64,000 bases of DNA from Bacteroides rodentium JCM 16496 (GTDB lineage Bacteria; Bacteroidota; Bacteroidia; Bacteroidales; Bacteroidaceae), in assembly GCF_000614125.1 (NCBI RefSeq), contig NZ_BAKJ01000016.1, positions 22,119-86,118 of the forward strand, given 5' to 3'. Below the pieces are notes generated by a model. It saw only the letters and a program-made list of their open reading frames with translations, was not told the DNA's origin and did no database searches. Made by a program: the position numbers and the translations under genes. Positions 29,743-42,303 of the stretch are shown piece by piece; position 1 is the stretch's first letter; each line of letters starts with the position of its first letter.

Positions 29743-30320
29743 TTAAATCTTCACAACCCCCGAAAAGCCCATGAATGCCATTGCCAGCAGTCCGGCAGTA
29801 ATCAAAGCTATCGGAGTACCCTGCATACCTTTCGGTACACTAACGAGGCTCATTTGCTCACGCAAACCTGCAAACAGTGTCAGCGCCAAGCCGAAACCAA
29901 GTGCTGTAGAGAATGCATAAACCACTCCCGTCAGCAAATCATAATCTTTTTGGATAACAAGGATGGCCACACCGAGAATACAGCAGTTGGTAGTAATCAA
30001 CGGCAGGAATACGCCCAAGGCTGATACAGAGAAGGAGAAACTTTCTTCAGGATGATCTCTACCATCTGCACCAATGCGGCAATCACCAGGATGAAGGTAA
30101 TAGTCTGCAAATAGCCCAAATCAAAAGCGTCGAGCACATACTTCTGAATAAGGAATGTCACGATAGTGGCAATAGTGAGCACAAATGCCACCGCAGCCGA
30201 CATGCCCAATGCAGTCTCCACTTTCTTGGAAACCCCCAAGAACGGGCAGATTCCCAAGAATTGCGACAATACGATGTTGTTTACAAAGATTGCCGAGATA
30301 AATATTAATATATATTCCAT
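29743..30320 (-). CDS. rnfA: Rnf complex subunit A (one frameshift)
   Basis: Integral membrane subunit of the ferredoxin:NAD oxidoreductase. It starts MEYILIFISAIFVNNIVLSQ, then FLGICPFLGV, and breaks near 30020 after VSPSLYQ. Restoring a G (CAGGCC for CAGCC) gives ALGVFLPLITTNCCILGVA and 192 residues, the usual length with six helices. Conserved cysteines in ICPF and TNCC, ligands of an intramembrane iron-sulfur site in Rnf/Nqr, are present. Confidence 0.93.
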
Positions 30321-30413
30321 AATCATTAAATTAAGAATTAAAAACTAAAAATTAAAAGCCCGGCAGCCTACTGCCGATACGTTCTCAATTTTTTCATTTT
30401 TAATTTTTCATTA

Positions 30414-30998
30414 TTAATTCTTCTTCATACTGTTGATTAAAGCAATGAGATAGCCCAATGCGATGAATGCACCTGGAGCAAGGACAAATACCAACATGCC
30501 GTATTCTTCGGGAAGGATACTCAAGTTGAATATCTTGCCGGTTCCCAAGAACTCACGCACGGCACCCAGCAATGTCAGTGCAATGGTAAAGCCCAAGCCC
30601 ATTCCCAAACCGTCAAACAAGGAGGCCACCGGATTGTTCTTGGCTGCAAATGCCTCGGCACGTCCCAATACGATGCAGTTTACAACAATCAATGGAATAA
30701 ACAGACCCAGCGTGGCATACAATGCGGGAACATATGCCTGCATCACCATCTGCAACAGAGTCACAAAGGATGCGATAACCACAATGAATGAAGGGATACG
30801 CACCATATCGGGAATCAGATTCTTGATGGCAGAGATTACCACATTGGAACATATCAGTACGAACATCGTAGCCAGTCCCATGCCCATACCGTTGATGGCA
30901 GAGGAAGTGGTACCCAATGTAGGACACATACCAAGCAGGAGTACAAACGTAGGATTCTCTTTGATAATCCCGTTCATCATAACCTTAAAATTATTCAT
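30414..30998 (-). CDS. rnfE: Rnf complex subunit E
   Basis: 194-residue membrane subunit, paralogous to RnfA. N-terminal MNGIIKENPTFVLLLGMCPTLGTT carries the conserved Cys, and IVVNCIVLGRAEAFA the second Cys motif. It is intact. It starts 18 nt after rnfG, with an A/T-rich inverted spacer before rnfA. Confidence 0.94.
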   Translation of the reverse strand: MNNFKVMMNGIIKENPTFVLLLGMCPTLGTTSSAINGMGMGLATMFVLICSNVVISAIKNLIPDMVRIPSFIVVIASFVTLLQMVMQAYVPALYATLGLFIPLIVVNCIVLGRAEAFAAKNNPVASLFDGLGMGLGFTIALTLLGAVREFLGTGKIFNLSILPEEYGMLVFVLAPGAFIALGYLIALINSMKKN

Positions 30999-31016
30999 AT
31001 CTTCTACTCCTTTCTT

Positions 31017-31682
31017 TTATTCGGCACTGATACTGTCTGCGGCAGCAGTGCCGGCAGCATCAGCAGCTTGTTCAACATTCTTTTGAGTGGCACCCGTAGT
31101 ACCGTCTGCCGTGTTCTGACCGGCATAAGCGGCGTATGCAGCATTCACCGCACTCAAGAAAGCGCGTGAAGTAATGGTAGAGGCAGTAATGGCATCCACC
31201 TTGCCACCGTCCTTGCTCACTACCAGAGGGGCTTCACCCGGATTCATGCCCGTAATGTCCCCCTTGTTTCCCTTCTTAAACCAGTCGGCAGCCTTGGAGC
31301 CCAGTCCCGGAGTCTCCACATGCGACAACAAGGAGTAGTTGATGATTTTGCCTTCGGCATCAAAGCCCACCAGCACCTTCAGTTCACCACCAAAGCCCAT
31401 AGCAACTGCTTCCACAGCCGCTCCGACATACTCTCCACCTTTGGTGGCAGGATATACGGAATACTGTACTCCGTTTACTTCCTGCATCTTCTTCTCGGCA
31501 ATGGGGTCATTGTCGAAGCCCGGAACTACCAAGTTTACAGCATCGCTCAAGGTCTTTGCATTGGCCTGCGCAATGGGTTCTTTCGTCAATTCGTTTACAT
31601 AAGCCAGCAGCGCTACGGAAATTGCGGTAACACCCGTAAGTACCAGCAACATATTCTTCAAGGATGATTCTAACTTTTTCAT
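31017..31682 (-). CDS. rnfG: Rnf complex subunit G, covalent flavoprotein
   Basis: 221 residues with one membrane helix (about 11-27) and a periplasmic FMN-binding domain. The flavinylation-type motif is DAITASTITSRAF (about 165-177), whose Thr would carry FMN. The Ala/Gly-rich tail after residue 190 is low-complexity. The start overlaps the rnfD end (ATGA), indicating coupling. Confidence 0.93.
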   Translation of the reverse strand: MKKLESSLKNMLLVLTGVTAISVALLAYVNELTKEPIAQANAKTLSDAVNLVVPGFDNDPIAEKKMQEVNGVQYSVYPATKGGEYVGAAVEAVAMGFGGELKVLVGFDAEGKIINYSLLSHVETPGLGSKAADWFKKGNKGDITGMNPGEAPLVVSKDGGKVDAITASTITSRAFLSAVNAAYAAYAGQNTADGTTGATQKNVEQAADAAGTAAADSISAE

Positions 31683-32671
31683 TTCTTCTTCGCTACCTCC
31701 CCAAAGCGTTTAGGTTTAACATAGGTGTTGATGAGCGGAGTGAACGCATTCATAATCAGAATGGCAAACGACATACCCTCCGGATATGCACCAAACAGAC
31801 GGATGATGACAGTCAGCAGGCCGATACAAACACCATAAATCAGCATACCTTTGTGGCTCATCGGAGAAGTCACGTAGTCCGTAGCCATAAAGACAGCACC
31901 CAGCATCAGACCACCGGACAACAACTGTACGACCGGAGATACATAAAGTTCCGGATTGACCAGATACATGATACCGGAGAACACGAATACCGTCACCAGA
32001 ATAGATACCGGAATGTGCCAGGTGATGATTTTCTTCCACAGCATGTAGAACAAGCCAAGCAGCAGCGCCAAGGCACTCACCTCACCGAGACAACCTCCAT
32101 TGTTACCCAACAGCAAGTCGAAAGCTCCCGGAAGGTCGCTCAATGACATGCCCGGAGCACCATTGATGACACCTTTCATAATAGCCAGCGGTGTAGCAGC
32201 TGTCGTGGCATCCGTATAGGCCGTCAACTGGCCTACAACCGGCCATGTCGTCATCTGTACGGGGAAGGAAAGCAGCAGGAACACGCGTCCTGCCAGTGCA
32301 GGGTTAAAGGGATTGCAGCCCAAACCTCCGAAAGACATCTTGCCTACCCCGATGGCAAACAAGGCGCCGAGGATGATTATCCAAACGGGCAGGTTGGAAG
32401 GCAGGTTAAAGGCCAGCAACACACCGGTAATGATAGCAGAGCCGTCGGTGATGGTTGTGGTCTCTTTTTTCATGAGGAATTTGCCGATGGCCCATTCAAA
32501 GAACAAGCAGGCTGCTACGGAAGTGGCCGTAACAATCAGCGCACCCAGTCCGAAAAAGTAAAGCGAAACAAGGAATGCCGGAATCAATGCGATAAGCACA
32601 CCGTACATATTCTTCTTCACGCTGTCACCGCCGTGAACGTGGGGCGAAAGGGATACGATTAATTTATTCAT
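31679..32671 (-). CDS. rnfD: Rnf complex subunit D
   Basis: 330-residue membrane subunit with about nine helices and the start SPHVHGGDSVKKNMYGVLIA. GGLGCNPFNPALAGRVFLL and ATDYVTSPMS are conserved RnfD/NqrB signatures. Its partner RnfG is translated from the overlapping start. Confidence 0.95.
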   Translation of the reverse strand: MNKLIVSLSPHVHGGDSVKKNMYGVLIALIPAFLVSLYFFGLGALIVTATSVAACLFFEWAIGKFLMKKETTTITDGSAIITGVLLAFNLPSNLPVWIIILGALFAIGVGKMSFGGLGCNPFNPALAGRVFLLLSFPVQMTTWPVVGQLTAYTDATTAATPLAIMKGVINGAPGMSLSDLPGAFDLLLGNNGGCLGEVSALALLLGLFYMLWKKIITWHIPVSILVTVFVFSGIMYLVNPELYVSPVVQLLSGGLMLGAVFMATDYVTSPMSHKGMLIYGVCIGLLTVIIRLFGAYPEGMSFAILIMNAFTPLINTYVKPKRFGEVAKKK

Positions 32672-32677
32672 ACTTCG

Positions 32678-34015
32678 TTATTTTTTAGCTTGACGTGCAC
32701 GGATCATCGCTCCTACCTTACCCTTACCCAAGCGGATATAATCCAGCATCGGACGATTGGAAGGACAAGTGAACTGGCATGAACCGCATTCTATACACGA
32801 CATAATGTCTTCTTTCTCTACTCTTTCAAAATCTCCGTGGGCCGAAACGGTAGCCAGCAGATACGGCTCCAACCCCATCGGGCAGGCTCCCACGCACTTG
32901 GCACAACGGATACAAGGCTGTACCTCGCCGCGCTTGGCTTCCTTCTCGTTCATAATCAGAATACCGGAGCTGCCTTTAGCAGTCGGTACATCCGTATTCA
33001 CCAAAGCTTTACCCATCATCGGGCCACCGCCGATAATCTTACCCGTATCTTCGGGCAGGCCGCCGCAAGCTTCAATCAGCTGCTTCATCGGCGTACCGAT
33101 ACGTGCCAGGAAATTGGACGGCTTTGCCAGCGACTTGCCGGTCACGGTAATGACACGCTCAAACAGAGGTTTGTTCTTCTGTACGGCCTGGTAAACGGCA
33201 AATGCGGTACCCACATTCTGCACCACAGCTCCCGTGGAGATAGGCAGCGCACCGGCTGCAACCTGGCGACTGATGACTGCATCAATCAACTGCTTTTCAC
33301 CACCCTGCGGATATTGTACCTTCAAGGGTACCACCTCGATACCTGCATAGCTGGAAGCGACTTTCGTCATCAGCTGGATGGCATCGGGCTTATTGTTCTC
33401 AATGCCGATGAATGCCTTGTTCACCTTCACCGCCTTCATCAGAATGGATACACCTACCATAATTTCTTCCGCATGTTCCAGCATCAGCTGATGGTCGGCA
33501 GTCAGATACGGCTCGCACTCTACGGCGTTGATGATGACACACTCTGCCTTGAATGCAGGAGGAGGGCACAACTTGACCTGCGTAGGAAAGCATGCACCGC
33601 CCAGACCTACGATACCGGCATCGGCGATTTTCTTCACGATTTCCTCGGAGGTCAGACTGCATTCCTTCACCAACGTTTCGGAACGGTCAATGGATTCTTC
33701 CCATTCATCCCCTTCTACGTCAATGAATATAGCAGGTTTGGCGTAACCGCTGGCATCGACAATCGTGTCAATCTTAGCGACTTTCCCGCTGACAGACGAA
33801 TGAATGGCTGCTGATACAAAACCGCCGGGCTCGGCAATCTTTGTACCCACTTTCACAACATCACCTTTGGCAACGATAGGCTTGGCAGGAGCACCGATGT
33901 GCTGTCCCAGCAAGATAGCTGCCTTGGCCGGAATCTCCGCCTTGATGATAGGCTGATGTGCTGAAAGTTTATTTTCGTGTGGATGGACTCCACCAATTGA
34001 AAATGTCTTCAACAT
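32678..34015 (-). CDS. rnfC: Rnf complex subunit C
   Basis: Peripheral electron-entry subunit of 445 residues. It starts GGVHPHENK and contains a Gly-rich NADH/FMN region (GIVGLGGACFPTQVKL). Two 4Fe-4S clusters are held by CIRCAKCVGACP and CIECGSCQFTCP. It transfers electrons between NADH and the membrane flavins. Confidence 0.96.
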   Translation of the reverse strand: MLKTFSIGGVHPHENKLSAHQPIIKAEIPAKAAILLGQHIGAPAKPIVAKGDVVKVGTKIAEPGGFVSAAIHSSVSGKVAKIDTIVDASGYAKPAIFIDVEGDEWEESIDRSETLVKECSLTSEEIVKKIADAGIVGLGGACFPTQVKLCPPPAFKAECVIINAVECEPYLTADHQLMLEHAEEIMVGVSILMKAVKVNKAFIGIENNKPDAIQLMTKVASSYAGIEVVPLKVQYPQGGEKQLIDAVISRQVAAGALPISTGAVVQNVGTAFAVYQAVQKNKPLFERVITVTGKSLAKPSNFLARIGTPMKQLIEACGGLPEDTGKIIGGGPMMGKALVNTDVPTAKGSSGILIMNEKEAKRGEVQPCIRCAKCVGACPMGLEPYLLATVSAHGDFERVEKEDIMSCIECGSCQFTCPSNRPMLDYIRLGKGKVGAMIRARQAKK

Positions 34016-34075
34016 ACAATTCTGTATTTTTAGTCGTTTATTTACTTTATTAATTCATACCTCAACTTGGGAAGT

Positions 34076-34978
34076 CTAAACCTCTGCTTTAGGAGTCTCA
34101 ACCTCAGCTTTAGGAGCTGCAACCTTTACTTGGGGAGCTGCATCGTCAGCTTTCGGTTTGCGCGGCGGGAAGTTGAGGGCAATGATTGTGTTTTGCGGAC
34201 AAGCCTCCTCGCACTTGCGGCAGGATTTACACTTATTGGGGTCAATGTAAGCCAGATTGTTTTCCAGCGTGATAGCCTCGAACGGACAAACCTTCACACA
34301 CTTGCCGCAACCGATACATGCCACGGTACAAGCCTTACGTGCTACGGCCCCCTTGTCCTTGTTTACACACTGTACGTAAATACGACGTGATTTCTTGCCT
34401 TGAGGACGGATTTCAATAATAGATTTCGGACAAGCCTTGGCACAAGCTCCACAAGCTGTACACTTTTCCTCATCCACTTCGGGAAGTCCGGTCTCCGGAT
34501 TCATGTGGATAGCATCGAACTGGCAGGCAGCCACACAGTCGCCGCATCCCAGACAGCCATAACTACAACCCGTTTCACCACCATAGAGAGAAGCCGCAAT
34601 GGCACAACTCTTGGCGCCATCGTATTGGTTCACACGAGGACGGTTGGCACAAGTTCCATTACATCTCACCACCGCAACCATAGGTTCGGCAGCAGCGGCA
34701 TCCAAGCCCAGAATCTCGGCAATCTTTGTCATGACGGGCTGTCCACCCACCGGACAAAGTTTACCATCCAGCGAACCTGCCTTTACGCAAGCATCTGCAA
34801 ATCCGCTACAACCGGGGTAACCACATCCACCGCAATTTGCCTGGGGAAGCACCTCTGCTACCTGGGCAATCCGCGGATCTTCATACACGGCGAATTTCTT
34901 GGAAGCCACGTAAAGAATAGCGGCCGATACCAGCGCTATAACTCCCAATGAAATCACTGCAATCAGAATTACATTCAT
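34076..34978 (-). CDS. rnfB: Rnf complex subunit B, ferredoxin-type
   Basis: 300 residues: N-terminal membrane helix, then CGGCGYPGCSGFADAC (the RnfB Fe-S motif), and several ferredoxin repeats including CGDCVAACQFDAI, CTACGACAKACP, CIGCGKCVKVCP and CKSCRKCEEACP. The C-terminal Lys/Ala/Glu/Val tail (about 270-300) contains the repeated motif KAEVETPKAEV. It accepts electrons from ferredoxin. Confidence 0.96.
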   Translation of the reverse strand: MNVILIAVISLGVIALVSAAILYVASKKFAVYEDPRIAQVAEVLPQANCGGCGYPGCSGFADACVKAGSLDGKLCPVGGQPVMTKIAEILGLDAAAAEPMVAVVRCNGTCANRPRVNQYDGAKSCAIAASLYGGETGCSYGCLGCGDCVAACQFDAIHMNPETGLPEVDEEKCTACGACAKACPKSIIEIRPQGKKSRRIYVQCVNKDKGAVARKACTVACIGCGKCVKVCPFEAITLENNLAYIDPNKCKSCRKCEEACPQNTIIALNFPPRKPKADDAAPQVKVAAPKAEVETPKAEV

Positions 34979-35015
34979 AAATTAGTTGTTTATTAATTAT
35001 TTGTTTTATTATTAG

Positions 35016-35434
35016 TTAGTTCATCGGTCGTACGGAGAATGAGAACTTCTTACCCATCCGCGACTTGTTCAGCCACAATATATAATAATAAGGTATAAGA
35101 AGTGCCAGCGAACAAAGTGCAGAACGCAGCTCGTCATTCCAGATAGCCATAAAGACAAACAGTGAGATTATCAGAATAAGGAAAGGAAATATAAAGGCAA
35201 ACAGAACTGCCATCACTCCCATTGAAAGTTCGCCCGTCACCCATACACGGTCGCCGGCTGGTAGGATGCGGCATTGACATCGGCCACATCGACAAGTTTC
35301 TCTTTCGTATCCGCAGAGGTACAATGTCCCTTGACACTACACGAAGCGCACGCTGAAGTCTGGATGATTCTCACTTGGAGATGAGAACCGTTTATGTTTT
35401 CCACAATACCTTGATGTTTTATAGTATTCGCCAT
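35016..35434 (-). CDS. RseC/MucC-like membrane protein at the head of the Rnf operon (one frameshift)
   Basis: The N-terminal domain has four Cys in SACASCSVKGHC, as in the SoxR-reducing/RseC family, followed by two membrane helices. The frame breaks near 35256. Restoring one C/G (CAGCCCGGCG for CAGCCGGCG) gives YQPGDRVWVTGELSMGVMAV and 139 residues. RseC-type proteins accompany rnf operons widely and may help insert Fe-S or deliver electrons. It has a well-matched promoter upstream. Confidence 0.87.
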
Positions 35435-35462
35435 TTTGCAAAGTGTGCATTACAAATCGTGG

Positions 35463-35492
35463 CAAATTTACGCATTATTTGTGAACTGCAAA
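35463..35492 (-). promoter_or_regulatory. Rnf operon promoter
   Basis: -33 TTTG (35489-35492) and -7 TAAATTTG (35463-35470) on the minus strand, separated by 18 nt. This is the best-matched Bacteroides promoter in the window, 28 nt before the RseC-like start. Confidence 0.72.
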
Positions 35493-35554
35493 CCTTTCCT
35501 ATGCATTTTCTGTGTTCGTAAACGTGCTTTTTCTATGTTTTTATGTTTTTTCAC

Positions 35555-35664
35555 CTGCCACAGACTACAAAAAGACAAAAAACAGACGGTCTGTCAAGGA
35601 AAAACAGACCGTCTGACTAACCAAAACAGATAATCTGTTCACTCCGAACAGACCATTTGTTTAT
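35555..35664. repeat. 22-bp tandem array of dyad units
   Basis: Units start at 35577, 35599, 35621 and 35643, with a degenerate one at 35555, all exactly 22 bp apart. The core is a 5-3-5 dyad: ACAGA-CGG-TCTGT, ACAGA-CCG-TCTGA, ACAGA-TAA-TCTGT, and ACAGA-CCA-TTTGT. The array abuts the stop codon of the DUF3078-type gene at 35665. The remaining spacer (35493-35554) is A/T-rich. Confidence 0.93.
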
Positions 35665-37101
35665 TTACCATTTATAATTGATACCGAAACTGAGCAATTC
35701 TTTTACCTGGAAATAGCTGTCCCCTTCCGTCGGCTTGGCACTGTCGTCATAGCGGGCGTGCACATAGAGCTTGGTGGAAAGATAGCGGTTCAGTACAAAG
35801 TTCACCGTGTTTTCCCATTCGATACGCGTCCACTCATAACTGGTCTGGAAGTCCAGGCGGGAATCCAGCGTGATGGAAGGAATGATGGTCCATGAAAGAG
35901 TAGGCTGTATCTGCGAACCGAAATTATGCTTCACACATTTACCCTCATCAAGACCGAAACTCACTTCATTCACCCCCTTATTCCCTACATAGCGCAGCAT
36001 GTACGTCAGCGGAGCCATGAAAACGGACAAGCTGAATTTCTGCTTCTTCAACTTGTAGTCCATACCGATACTGCTCGACCAATCCGCCGGAGCAAAGAAA
36101 GCCGAAACCAGCTCTTCACTGTTGGCCTTATAGCATTGCAGAACTGGGTCTTAAACTCAGTCGTGATGGTATAATACCACTTGGATGCAGCCTGAATACC
36201 CAGTTTACTGTACAGCCGGAGTTGGTCGGTACTTACCAGATAGTTATGAAACTCGTCGGAAGGTGCGGAGCTGAAGCCCAGCTTGGCATCGAGCAGATTT
36301 TCCCACTGTATCTTTTCACGGTCATTATAGTTGGCGAACAGTTGCAGGTTGGCAAGCACGGCGTTAGTGCTCTCACCTCCCTTGTACCAGTTGTCGGAAA
36401 TATAGTTCTGGGTAATCTGCAACGAACCGTTTCCACCCGTCACCCACCAATTGGGCTTGTGGATAATCACGTCGGCTTCCTCCTTCACTCCCACCATATT
36501 CTCTTGCGCAAACAGTTTCACGACTGACGGCTTGGAAGAGACCTCCTTTTCTATATTATCCTTGAATATCCTCTTTCATCACCTCCTTCTCGGTCATTAC
36601 AACCAGATTGGGACAATCCACATACGTATTCAGTAGCGTACGGTCCACCAATTTGTTGGCACGGTCCTTCGAGGTGAAACTCAGTGTGTCGAACGGCAAC
36701 ATCTCGCGCGTCAGGGCAGGCACCGTATCGGGCATCTGGAAATGCCAGTCCACCTTGGAAAGGCGTCTCATGGGGGCATAATAATAAGTAAGGGGAAGAA
36801 ACAACCTATAATAGTTCGGATTGGAAGGTATATAACGTTCCGGAGTCGTGGGGTCATTCAAATAATCCAGCACTCCAAGATACCTTTCATATAATATGGA
36901 AACAGTATCCAGCTTGTAACCCATCCCTTCCGGTTTCAATTTCAGAATCATATATTCTTTCATTATATCCGGCAGGGTATCGGCTTTGGCCGTTGTTTTC
37001 TCTCCACTACTCTTCGAGGCGGTATCCAGCGTATTCTGTGCCATCACCGACGAAGAAATCATCGTAGCAATTAACCAAAATGCAATGTGTCTATTCTTCA
37101 T
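35665..37101 (-). CDS. DUF3078-type secreted protein (two frameshifts)
   Basis: Signal peptide [22 protein letters not shown], then a domain with [20 protein letters not shown] and a strand-rich C-terminal half ending [11 protein letters not shown], consistent with an outer membrane barrel of the DUF3078 family. The frame changes near 36566 (a 2-base loss in a T run would read [11 protein letters not shown]) and near 36132 (GCTTATAAGG seen as GCTATAAGG, restoring [11 protein letters not shown]). The restored length is 479 residues. Function unknown; family naming is from the motif pattern. Confidence 0.75.
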
Positions 37102-37128
37102 AATGCCCTAAAGTCTATGTTTCGAGCG

Positions 37129-37136
37129 CAAATTTA
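37129..37136 (-). promoter_or_regulatory. -7 element for the DUF3078-type gene
   Basis: Minus-strand TAAATTTG, 28 nt before the ATG at 37101. Confidence 0.6.
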
Positions 37137-37257
37137 GCTTAAAATGTTTAGAAAACATAGAAAAGCTATAAAAAAAAGCGAGAGTGAGTTTCTTCGATGA
37201 AATCGTATTTTTTAATAATTGTTTCACCTAAACTTTCTCTACTTCCTCTTTTTTTTA

Positions 37258-37265
37258 TAATTTTG
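37258..37265 (+). promoter_or_regulatory. -7 element for pyrG
   Basis: TAATTTTG (TAnnTTTG), 105 nt before the pyrG GTG, implying a leader of about 100 nt. I see no recognisable riboswitch in the leader. Confidence 0.5.
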
Positions 37266-37358
37266 CGCTTTTTAAGTTCTACGTGTACTGACGGGAGCAG
37301 TATGCACCCTGAACGACCAGCCGTATAGGCTCTTGGCATTAGATTAAACAATTAATAA

Positions 37359-38990
<1,632 letters not shown>

Positions 38991-39021
38991 TTTGTAATTA
39001 GTAATTTGTAATCAACAAAGA

Positions 39022-40874
39022 ATGGATAAAAATACCATCACAGGTCTTGTTCTGATAGCGATATTGTTAGTAGGTTTCAGCTTTCTGAGCCGTCCCAGCC
39101 AGGAGCAGTTGGAAGCACAGCAACGTTACTACGACTCCATAGCCCAGGTGCAACAGCGCGAAGCCGACTTGAAAGCCAAGGCGGAAGCAGCCCTGGCCAA
39201 CGAAAGCGGAGCGGAAGCAAGCGTTGACTCCACTGCCCTCTTCTTCGACGCCCGTCAAGGAACCAACTCGCAGGTAACCATCCAGAACAACCTGGCAGAA
39301 ATAACCGTAGATACAAAAGGCGGACGCATAGCTTCGGCCACGCTGAAGGAATACATGGGACAGGACAAGACGACTCCCGTCACACTGTTCAGCGGCAATG
39401 ACGCTTCCATGAATTTCCTCTTTTACAACAAGAAAGAGACTATCCAGACGGAAGACTATTATTTCACCGCAGTAAACCGTACGGACAGTACCGTTACCAT
39501 GCGTTTGTCGGCAGACAGCAACAGCTATATCGACTTTACCTATAGCATGCACGATGACACATACCTGATAGACTTTACTATCCAGCAGTCAATATGGAAG
39601 GCAAGCTGGCTGCCACCAATAATTATGTGGACATCGAGTGGTCACAACGTGCCCGTCAGATAGAGAAGGGGTACACCTACGAAAACCGTCTGTCCGAGCT
39701 GACTTACAAAATCACCGGAGAGGGTACCGATTATTTGTCCGCTAACAAGAACGACGAAAAGGAAGTTCCGGAACGCCTGGACTGGATTGCCTTCAAAAAT
39801 CAGTTCTTCTCTTCGGTATTCCTGGCAGATGCCAACTTTGAAAAGACAAAGCTGAACTCCAAGATGGAGACTCAAGGCAGCGGCTACATCAAGGACTACT
39901 CTGCAGAGATGAGTACGAAGTTCGACCCTACCGGCAAGGAACCTACCCAGTTGTTCTTCTACTTCGGCCCCAACCACTACAAGACTCTGACCGCGCTCGA
40001 CAAGGGGCGTGACGAGAAGTGGGAGCTTAACCGTCTGGTCTATCTGGGCTGGCCGCTCATCCGCTGGATAAACAAATGGTTTACCATCAACATCTTCGAC
40101 TGGTTGTCCAGTTGGGGCTTGAGCATGGGTATCGTATTGTTGTTCATGACGCTGATTGTAAAAGCAGTGGTATTCCCGGCTACGTGGAAGACCTATATGT
40201 CCTCTGCCAAGATGCGCGTACTGAAACCGAAAATCGACGAGATAAACAAGAAGTACCCCAAGCAGGAAGATGCCATGAAGAAGCAGCAGGAAGTGATGGG
40301 CCTCTACAGCCAGTACGGAGTCAGCCCGATGGGCGGATGTCTGCCGATGCTGATACAGTTCCCTATCCTGATGGCGTTATTCATGTTCGTGCCGAGTGCC
40401 ATCGAACTCCGCCAGCAGAGCTTCTTGTGGGCAGATGACCTTTCCACTTATGATGCGTTCATCAATTTCCCGTTCCATATCCCGTTCCTGGGCAGCCATC
40501 TCAGCTTGTTCTGCCTGCTGATGACGGTTACTAACATATTGAACACGAAGTACATGATGCAGCAGCAGGATACGGGTGCCAATCCGCAGATGGCTGCCAT
40601 GAAGTGGATGTCATACCTGATGCCCATCATGTTCCTCTTCATATTGAACGACTATCCTTCGGGATTGAACTATTACTACTTCATCTCTACGTTAATCAGT
40701 GTGGTAACAACGCTCATCATGCGTAAAACGACCAATGAGGAAGCGCTTCTCGCTCAAATGGAAGCCAACAAGAAAGACCCGAAGAAGATGAAGAAAACCG
40801 GTTTCGCCGCTCGTCTGGAAGCCATGCAGAAACAGCAGGAACAGATGATGAAAGAAAAACAGAACAAAAAGTAG
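39022..40874 (+). CDS. yidC: Membrane protein insertase YidC (one frameshift)
   Basis: Inserts and folds inner membrane proteins. The N-terminal helix ([15 protein letters not shown]) leads into a periplasmic beta-domain. The frame breaks near 39585, where adding a G (CCAGGCAG for CCAGCAG) joins LIDFTIQ to [15 protein letters not shown]. The C-terminal insertase domain has [20 protein letters not shown] and a basic Lys/Gln-rich tail. The restored length is 617 residues. The overlap of the two frames (39594-39663) is what a one-base loss would produce. Confidence 0.94.
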
Positions 40875-40903
40875 TAAGACTACCGTTCAAGATATTCTTT
40901 TGC

Positions 40904-40937
40904 AGAAAGCCGGACAATGACATTTGCCCGGCTTTCT
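40904..40937 (+). terminator. yidC terminator
   Basis: AGAAAGCCGG (40904-40913) pairs with CCGGCTTTCT (40928-40937), followed by T-rich sequence, 30 nt past the stop. Confidence 0.8.
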
Positions 40938-40971
40938 TATCCTTATACGAAAAACTCACAGACTCTAAATT

Positions 40972-42303
40972 ATGCAGACTAAATACACTTACAAACAAAT
41001 CTGGCTCATAGCCTACCCTATCTTAATCAGTCTCATTATGGAGCAGATGATAGGTATGACGGACACCGCCTTCCTAGGACGTGTGGGCGAAGTCGAACTG
41101 GGAGCATCTGCCATCGCCGGTGTCTTCTATATGGTCATCTTCATGGTTGCCTTCGGTTTCAGCATCGGGGCACAGATACTCATTGCCCGGCGCAACGGCG
41201 AACGGCAGTATAAAGAAATCGGTGACTTGTTCTATCAGGGCATCTACTTCCAGGTAGGGCTGGCAGCTGTCATGTTCCTGCTCTCCTATTGCTTCTCGCC
41301 GCTCATTCTGAAACGGGTTGTCGCATCCGAGCATATCTACGAAGCAGCCACCAGTTATCTGCACTGGCGGGTATTCGGAGCTTTCTTTTCTTTCAGCGCC
41401 ATTATATTCCGCGCCTTTTTCCTGGGAACTACCCAAACCAAAACACTGACGCTGAATTCCATCGTCATGGTGCTGAGCAATGTCGTTTTCAACTACATTC
41501 TGATTTTCGGTAAAATCGGTTTCCCGGCGCTCGGCATTGCCGGAGCAGCTATCGGCTCCTCACTCGCCGAGCTGGTCTCACTGGTATTCTTCATCCTCTA
41601 CACCCGTAGCCGTATCGACTGCCGCAAGTATGGACTGGACCGTATTCCGAAGTTCCGGCTGGACGTATTAAAACGGATGCTGAATGTCTCTTTCTGGACC
41701 ATGATACAGAACTTCTTCTCCCTATCCACCTGGTTCTTGTTCTTCCTTTATGTGGAACATCTGGGAGAGCGTTCATTGGCTGTCACCAATATTATACGCA
41801 ACGTATCCGGTATCTTATTTATGGTATTGATGGCATTTGCTTCCACCTGTGGCTCATTGGTAAGTAATCTCATTGGTGCAGGACATGCCGATTGCGTACT
41901 CGGTACTATCCGCCAGCACATACGCATTGCTTATATGTTTGTACTTCCACTGGCACTGTTTTTTACCTTTTTCCCCAAGTTGATATTGAGCATTTACACA
42001 GATATCCCCGACTTGCAGGACGCATCCGTCCATTCTTTATGGGTGATGTGCTCCACTTATCTGTTCCTGGTACCCGCCAATGTCTACTTCCAGGCGGTCT
42101 CCGGAACCGGTAACACGCGTACTGCGTTAGGCTTGGAGATGGGTACCTTGGTTATATATGTAGCTTATATCACCTACATTATCCTTTACCTGCAACTGGA
42201 TGTAGCCCTCTGCTGGACTTCCGAGATTGTCTATTCCACCTTTATCCTTATTTTCAGCCGGTTTTATATAAAACATGGGAATTGGCAGGGAAGAAAGATT
42301 TAG
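40972..42303 (+). CDS. MATE-family efflux transporter
   Basis: 443 residues with about twelve membrane helices in two homologous halves. N-terminal QIWLIAYPILISLIMEQMIG and MTDTAFLGRVGEVELGASAI are typical of MATE cation-coupled exporters. Substrate unknown. It is intact and is preceded by the yidC terminator, so it is probably its own transcript, although I see no TAnnTTTG match. Confidence 0.93.
   Translation: MQTKYTYKQIWLIAYPILISLIMEQMIGMTDTAFLGRVGEVELGASAIAGVFYMVIFMVAFGFSIGAQILIARRNGERQYKEIGDLFYQGIYFQVGLAAVMFLLSYCFSPLILKRVVASEHIYEAATSYLHWRVFGAFFSFSAIIFRAFFLGTTQTKTLTLNSIVMVLSNVVFNYILIFGKIGFPALGIAGAAIGSSLAELVSLVFFILYTRSRIDCRKYGLDRIPKFRLDVLKRMLNVSFWTMIQNFFSLSTWFLFFLYVEHLGERSLAVTNIIRNVSGILFMVLMAFASTCGSLVSNLIGAGHADCVLGTIRQHIRIAYMFVLPLALFFTFFPKLILSIYTDIPDLQDASVHSLWVMCSTYLFLVPANVYFQAVSGTGNTRTALGLEMGTLVIYVAYITYIILYLQLDVALCWTSEIVYSTFILIFSRFYIKHGNWQGRKI

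Noticed and set aside
39585..39663. Programmed ribosomal frameshifting in yidC
   Set aside because: No slippery heptamer or downstream pseudoknot is evident, and the same kind of loss occurs in a dozen unrelated genes.
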